Source of the DNA: Ehretia macrophylla | Taxonomy: Eukaryota; Streptophyta; Magnoliopsida; Boraginales; Ehretiaceae | Reading direction: 5' to 3' | DNA length: 64,000 bases | Assembly: GCA_037974665.1 (NCBI GenBank) | Contig: CM075780.1 | Coordinates: 2,886,501-2,950,500 of the forward strand | Part shown: positions 58,623 to 64,000 of the stretch, one piece after another | How positions within the stretch are numbered: the first letter of the stretch is position 1 | Layout of the letters: each line of letters opens with the position of its first letter | Position numbers and translations under genes: made by a program | The notes under the pieces: model-generated | The model's input: only the letters and a program-made list of their open reading frames with translations | What the model was told of the DNA's origin: nothing | Databases searched by the model: none

Positions 58623-58742
58623 CGGTGCGATCATACCAGCACTAATGCACCGGATCACATTAGAACTCCGAAGTTAAGCGTGCTTGGGCGAGAGTAGTAC
58701 TAGGATGGGTGACCCCTTGGGAAGTCCTCGTGTTGCACCCCC
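58623..58742 (+). rRNA. 5S rRNA copy 71
   Basis: Differences: G1C, C35A, C39T, C95T. Sister of copy 73. Confidence 0.97.
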
Positions 58743-59299
58743 ATTTCAATTTTTTTTGCACCGGTTAGGGTTGCCAAGATACTTTATCCACCAAATCTCT
58801 ATTACTGAATCCCACGGATCATTGGGCAAGACAACTTCGCTTCCCGTAGAGGCTGGACCTGCAAACCGAGGGCGTAGGGTTTGTGACCAGGTCTCCATCG
58901 CTTCGGTGCCCATAACTTTTGATCCGTAAGGAGTTACGCGGCGCACAGCATACCGTTGCAAAGCGGTCTGAGAGCTCTACTACGGGGGCAGCCAGCTTGC
59001 TCGCTGTGCCCATTTTTGGATACTAAAATCGAACGTTTTCATTAGTTTTAGGCCACTTTTCTTCTTTTGCTCTGTCTTTCCGTCCCGGATCGTGCGTCGT
59101 GAACTGTTAAAAGGACGACAACCTGACTCGCGGGACATCAGAAGGCCCTACAACGTGTCAATATCACGTCTTGCGAGGATGCTGCGATGTTGAAGCAGAT
59201 GGGTTGTCGTTAAGCCCATTGGGCCTTTTGAATGGGCCATCTCTCTAGGCTGGGACTGTGAACCGTTAACACATAAAGGAATTGTGCCCTCAACATGAC

Positions 59300-59419
59300 G
59301 AGTAAGATCATACCAGCACTAATGCACAGGATCCCATCAAAACTCTGAAGTTAAGCATGCTTGGGAGAGAGTAGTGCTAGGATGGGTGACCCCTTGGGAA
59401 ATTCTCGTGTTGCACCCCT
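59300..59419 (+). rRNA. 5S rRNA copy 72 (diverged)
   Basis: Differences: G2A, G5A, C6A, C29A, G41A, C47T, G58A, C67A, A77G, C95T, G102A, C104T, C120T. Helix I is badly mismatched; probably a pseudogene. Confidence 0.93.
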
Positions 59420-59974
59420 TTTTCAAATTTTTTTCCTTGGTTAGGGTTGCCAAGATACTTTATCCACCAAATCTCTATTACCGAATCCCACGGAACATTA
59501 GGCAAGATAACATCGGTTCACGTAGAGGCTGGGCCCGTAAACCGAGGGCGTAGGGTTTGTGACCAAGTCTACGTCGCTCCAGTGCCCATAACTTTTGATC
59601 CGTAAGGAGTTACGCGGCGCACAGCATGCCGTTGCAAAGCTCTCTGAGAGATTTACGATTGGGGCAGCAAGCTTGCATGCTATGCCAGTTTTTGGAGCCC
59701 AAAATCGAACGTTTTCATCAGTTTCAGGCCACTTTTCTTCTTCTACTCTATTTTTTCGTCCAGGATCGTACGTCGTGAACTGTTAAAAGGACGACAACCT
59801 GACTCGCGGGACATCAGAGGGCCCTATAACGTGTTGATATCACATCTTACGAGGATGCTGCAATGTTGAAGCGGATGTGTTGTCGTTAAGCCCATTGGGC
59901 CTTCTGAATGGGCCATCTCTCTAGCTGGGACTGTGAACCGTTAACACATATAGGAATTGTGCCGTCAACATGAC

Positions 59975-60094
59975 CGGTGCGATCATACCAGCACTAATGC
60001 ACCGGATCACATTAGAACTCCGAAGTTAAGCGTGCTTGGGCAAGAGTAGTACTAGGATGGGTGACCCCCTGGGAAGTCCTCGTGTTGCACCCCC
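59975..60094 (+). rRNA. 5S rRNA copy 73
   Basis: Differences: G1C, C35A, C39T, G68A (IE). Near-duplicate of copy 71. Confidence 0.97.
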
Positions 60095-60651
60095 ATTTCA
60101 ATTTTTTTTGCCCCGGTTAGGGTTGCCAAGATACTTTATCCACCAAATCTCTATTACCGAATCCCACGGAACATTGGGCAAGAAAACTTCGCTTCACGTA
60201 GAGGCTGGACCTGCAAACCGAGGGCGTAGGGTTTATGACCAGGTCTCCATCGCTTCGGTGCCCATAACTTTTGATCCGTAAGGAGTTACGCGGTGTACAA
60301 CATACCGTTGCAAAGCTGTCTGAGAGCTCTACGACGGGGGCAGCCAGCTTGCTCACTGTGCCCCTTTATGGAGTCCAAAATCGAAAGTTTTCATCAGTTT
60401 TAGGCCACTTTTCTTCTTTTGCTCTGTTTTTCGATCCCGGATCGTGCGTCGTGAACTGTTAAAAGGACGACAACCAGACTCGTGGGACATCAGAGGGCCC
60501 TACAATGTGTCGATATCCCGTCTTGCGGGGATGCTGGCTTGTCGAAGCGGATGGGTTGTCGTTAAGCCCATTGGGCCTTTTGAATGGGCCATCTCTCTAG
60601 GCTGGTACTATGAATTGTTAACACATATAGGAATTGTGCCCTCAACATGAC

Positions 60652-60771
60652 GGGTACGATCATAACAGCACTAATGCACCGGATCCCATCAGAACTCTGA
60701 AGTTAAGCGTGCTTGGGCGAGAGTAGTACTTGGATGGGTGACCCCCTGGGAAGTCCTCGTGTTGTACCCCC
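60652..60771 (+). rRNA. 5S rRNA copy 74 (compensated helix I)
   Basis: Differences: G5A with C114T (G-C becomes A-U; all six terminal pairs kept), C14A, C47T, A80T. Its spacer is like that of copy 69. Confidence 0.96.
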
Positions 60772-61327
60772 TTTTCAATATTTTTTGCCCTGATTAGGGT
60801 TTCCAAGAAACTTTATCCACCAAATCTCTATTTCCGAATCCCACAAAACATTGGGCAAGACAACTTCGCTTCACGTTGAGGCTGGACCCGCAAACCGAGG
60901 GCGTAGGGTTTGTGACCAGGTCTCCGTCGCTCCGGTGCCCATAACTTTTGAACCGTAAGGAGTTACGCGGCGTACAGCATACCGTTGCAAAGCTCTCTAA
61001 GAGCTCTATGACCAGGGCAATAGCTTGCTCGCTGTGACCATTTTTTCAGCCCAAAATCGAACGTTTTCATCAGTTTCAGGCCACTTTTCTTCTTTTGCTC
61101 TGTGTTTCCGTCCCGAATCGTACGTCGTGAACTGTTAAAATGACGACAACCTGACTCGCGGGACATCAGAGAGCCCTACAATGTGTCGATATCACGCCTT
61201 GCGAGGATGCTACGTTGTTGAAGCAGATAGGTTGTTGTTAAGCCCATTGGGCCTTTTGAATGGGCCATCTCTCTAGGTTGGGACTGTGAACCGTTAACAC
61301 ATATAGGAATTGTGCCCTCAACATGAC

Positions 61328-61447
61328 CGGTGCGATCATATCAGCACTAATGCACCGGATCCCATTAGAACTCCGATGTTAAGTGTGCTTGGGCGAGAGT
61401 AGTACTAGGATGGGTGACCCCCTAGGAAGTCCTCGTCTTGCACGCCT
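61328..61447 (+). rRNA. 5S rRNA copy 75
   Basis: Differences: G1C, C14T, C39T, A50T, C57T (box A), G97A, G110C, C117G. Confidence 0.95.
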
Positions 61448-62003
61448 TTTTCAATTTTTTTTTCCTTGGTTAGGGTTGCCAAGATACTTTATCCACCAAA
61501 TCTCTAATACCGAATCCCACGGAACATTAGGCAAGATAACATCGCTACACGTAGAGGCTGGGCCCGTAAACCGAGGGCGTAGGATTTGTGACCAGGTCTC
61601 TGTCGCTCCAGTGCCCATAACTTTTGATCCGTAAGGAGTTACGCGGCGCACAACATACCGATGCAAAGCTCTCTGAGAGATTTACGATGGAGGCAGCAAC
61701 GTTGCTTGCTATGCCAGCTTTTGGAGCCCAAAATCGAATGTTTTCATCAGTTTCAGGCCACTTTTCTTCTTCTGCTCTGTTTTTCCGTCCCGGATTATAC
61801 GTCATGAACTGTTAAAAGGACGACAACCTGACTCGCGGGACATCAGAGGGCCCTATAACGTGTCGATATCACGTCTTGCGAGGATGCTGCATGGTTGAAG
61901 CGGATGCGTTGTCGTGAAGCCCATTGGGCCTTCTGAATGGGCCATTTCTCTAGTTGGGACTGTGAACCGTTAACACATATAGGAATTGTGCCCTCAACAT
62001 GAC

Positions 62004-62123
62004 CGGTGCGATCATATCAGCACTAATGCACCGGATCCCATTAGAACTCCGAAGTTAAGTGTGCTTGGGCGAGAGTAGTACTAGGATGGGTGACCCCCTG
62101 GGAAGTCCTCGTGTTGCACCCCC
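62004..62123 (+). rRNA. 5S rRNA copy 76
   Basis: Differences: G1C, C14T, C39T, C57T, all shared with copy 75. Box C and the 3' end are normal. Confidence 0.97.
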
Positions 62124-62677
62124 ATTTCAATTTTTTTGCCCCGGTTAGGCTTGCCAAGATACTTTATCCACCAAATCTCAATTACCGAATCCCACGGAAC
62201 ATTGGCCAAGACAACTTCGCTTCACGTAGAGGCTGGACGAGCAAACCGAGGGCGTAGGGTTTGTGACCAGGTCTCCGTCGCTTCGGTGCCCATAACTTTT
62301 GATCCGTAAGGAGTTACGCGGCGCACAGCATACCGTTGTAAAGCTCTCTGAGAGATCTACGACGGGGGTAGCCAGCTTGCTCGCTGTGCCCCTTTTTGGA
62401 GCCTAAAATCAAACGTTTTCATTAGTTTCAGGCCACTTTTCTTCTTTTGCTCTATTTTTCTGTCCCGGATCGTACGTCGTGAACTGTTAAAAGGACGACA
62501 ACCTGACTCGCGGGACATCAGAGAGCCCTACAATGTGTCGATATAACGTCTTGCGAGGATGCTGCATTGTTGAAGAGGATGGGTTGTTGTTAAGCCCATT
62601 GGGCCTTTTGAATGGGCCATCTCTAGGCTGGGATTGTGAACCGTTAACCCATGTAGGAATTGTGCCCTCAACATGAC

Positions 62678-62797
62678 GGGTGCGATCATACCAGCACTAA
62701 TGCACCAAATCACATCAGAACTCCGAAGTTAAGCGGGCTTGGACGAGAGTAGTACTAGGATGGGTGACCCCCTGGGAAGTCCTTGTGTTGCACCCCC
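62678..62797 (+). rRNA. 5S rRNA copy 77
   Basis: Differences: G30A, G31A, C35A, T59G (box A), G66A, C107T. Confidence 0.96.
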
Positions 62798-63326
62798 TTT
62801 TCAATTTTTTTTGCCCTGGTTAGGGTTGCCAAGATACTTTATCCACAAAATCTCTGTTATCGAATCCCACGGAACATTGTGCAAGACAACTTCACTTCAC
62901 TTAGAAGCTGGGCCCGCAAACTGAGGGCGTAGGGTTTGTGACCAGGTCTTCGTCGCTCCGGTGCCAATAACTTTTGATCCGTAAGGAGTTACGCTGCGCA
63001 CAGCATACCGTTGCAAAGCTCTCTGAGAGTTTTACGACGGGGGCAGCCAGCTTGCTCGCTTTGCCCATTTTTGGAGCCTAAAATCGAATGTTTTCATCAG
63101 TTTCAGGCCACTTTTCTTCTTTTGCTATGTTTTTCCGTCCCGGATCGTGAGTTGTGAACTGCTAAAAGAACAAAAACCTGACTCGCGGGATATCAGAGGG
63201 CCCTACAACGTGTCGATATCACGTCTTGCGAGGATGCTGCGTTGTTGAAGAAGACAAGTTGTCGTTAAGCCCATTGGGCCTTTTGAATGGGCCATCTCTC
63301 AATGCTGGGACTGTGGACCGTTAACA

Positions 63327-63332
63327 TATAAA
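63327..63332 (+). promoter_or_regulatory. TATAAA at -28 to -23 of 5S copy 78
   Basis: Third occurrence of the full TATAAA form, far from the two at copies 8 and 9. Confidence 0.6.
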
Positions 63333-63354
63333 GGAATTGTGCCCTCAACATGAC

Positions 63355-63474
63355 GGGTGCGATCATACTAGCACTAATACACCGGATCCCATCAGAACTC
63401 CGAAGTTAAGCGTGCATGGGCGAGAGTAGTTCTAGGATGGGTGACCCCCTAGGAAGTCCTCGTGTTGTACCCCC
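63355..63474 (+). rRNA. 5S rRNA copy 78
   Basis: Differences: C15T, G25A, T62A (box A), A77T, G97A, C114T (G-U wobble). Last gene in the window; its spacer runs off the end. Confidence 0.95.
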
Positions 63475-64000
63475 TTTTCAATTTTTTTTGCCCAGGTTAG
63501 GGTTGTCAAGATACTTTATCCACCAAATCTCTATTACCGAATCCCACGGAACATTAGGCAGGACAACATCGCTTCACGTTGAGGCTGGGCCTGCAAACCG
63601 AGGGCGTTGGGTTTTTGACCAGGTCTCCGTCGCTCCGGTGCCTATAACTTTTGATCCGTAAGAAGTTACGCGGCGCACAACATACCGTTGCAAAGCTTTC
63701 TAAGAGCTCTACGACGAGGGCAGCTAGCTTGCTCGTTGTGCCCATTTTTGGAGCCCAAACTCGAACGTTTTCATCAGTTTTAGGCCACTTTTCTTCTTTT
63801 CCTCTGTGTTTCCGTCCCGAATCGTACGTCGTGAACTGTTAAAATGACAACAACCTGACTCGCGGGACATCAAAGAGCCCTACAACGTGTCGATATCACG
63901 CCTTGCGAGGATGCTGCGTTGTTGAAGCGGCTGGGTTGTCGTTAAGCCCCTTGGGCCTTTTGAATGAGCCATCTCTCTAGGCTGGGACTGTGAACTGTTA

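Larger units (their letters stand above)
53453..62677 (+). repeat. Zone of two- to three-unit higher-order repeats
   Basis: Gene plus upstream types alternate: copies 64, 66, 68, 70, 72 and 74 have C47T (the first five with CATAAA upstream), while 65, 67, 69, 71 and 73 have C35A with TATA-type upstream. Spacer types also recur: one with a TTAGGCAAGA and AACATCGC-like form (66, 70, 72, 75), one with GCCCCGG or GCACCGG after the T run (67, 71, 73, 76), one with a TGATTAGGG and GTTGAGGC form (69, 74). Copies 70-71 and 72-73 are near-duplicate dimers of about 1353 bp. Confidence 0.75.
35852..64000 (+). repeat. 5S rDNA tandem array, block D (copies 38-78)
   Basis: Forty-one gene copies, mostly 674-678 bp apart. 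From copy 39 on, most spacers read TACCGAATCCC and many genes have GATCACATC. Exceptions to the spacing: 620 bp after copy 50, 655 bp after copy 53, and 1110 bp after copy 69, where one gene is deleted. Bases 63475-64000 are an unfinished spacer at the window edge. Confidence 0.98.

Overview
This window is plant nuclear DNA. It is a 5S ribosomal DNA tandem array, read entirely on the + strand, interrupted by pieces of one LTR-retrotransposon family. The organism is a flowering plant: the 120-nt gene closely matches angiosperm 5S rRNA, the spacer carries angiosperm-style Pol III signals, and the mobile element has a plant initiator-tRNA-Met primer site and a Tekay/Del-like polypurine tract. I cannot name the species. 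I see no protein-coding gene. The open reading frames of 60-160 codons all lie in the repeated 5S units or in non-coding LTR sequence.

Layout: 1-7708 holds 5S copies 1-11. 7709-14562 is a non-autonomous LTR element (E1) on the minus strand. 14563-28884 holds copies 12-33. 28885-31208 is a 5'-terminal LTR fragment of the same family on the plus strand (E2). 31209-33544 holds copies 34-37. 33545-35851 is a second, duplicated LTR fragment (E3). 35852-64000 holds copies 38-78. The usual unit is 674-678 bp: a 120-bp gene and a spacer of about 557 bp. I count 78 gene copies by hand. Copies 23 and 53 are broken, and one further unit near 57,420 has lost its gene completely.

Gene numbering used below: position 1 is the first G of GGGTGCGATC and position 120 the last C of TTGCACCCCC. 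'Consensus' means the majority base in this window. Changes are written old base, position, new base (C47T). The internal promoter is taken, from Arabidopsis, as box A about 50-64, IE about 67-72 and box C about 80-97. Upstream there is a TATA-like element at -28 to -23 (usually CATATA or CATAAA), a GC at about -14 and a C at -1. Downstream there is a T4 then a T8 run. Each spacer also holds two telomere-like boxes and a GGGCC-rich hairpin.

The array is unusually heterogeneous. No copy equals the consensus, many changes fall at CpG sites, and sequence subfamilies change along the window with a clear shift near 32-37 kb. The history can be partly read: a 4.65-kb tandem duplication (27.5-36.8 kb) with its crossover inside one spacer, two- to three-unit higher-order repeats at 53-62 kb, five- and seven-unit displaced duplications, and microhomology deletions. 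This suggests a weakly homogenised, probably silenced part or edge of a 5S locus, in which unequal exchange and retroelement insertion dominate. All comparisons were made by eye, so the difference lists may contain occasional errors.
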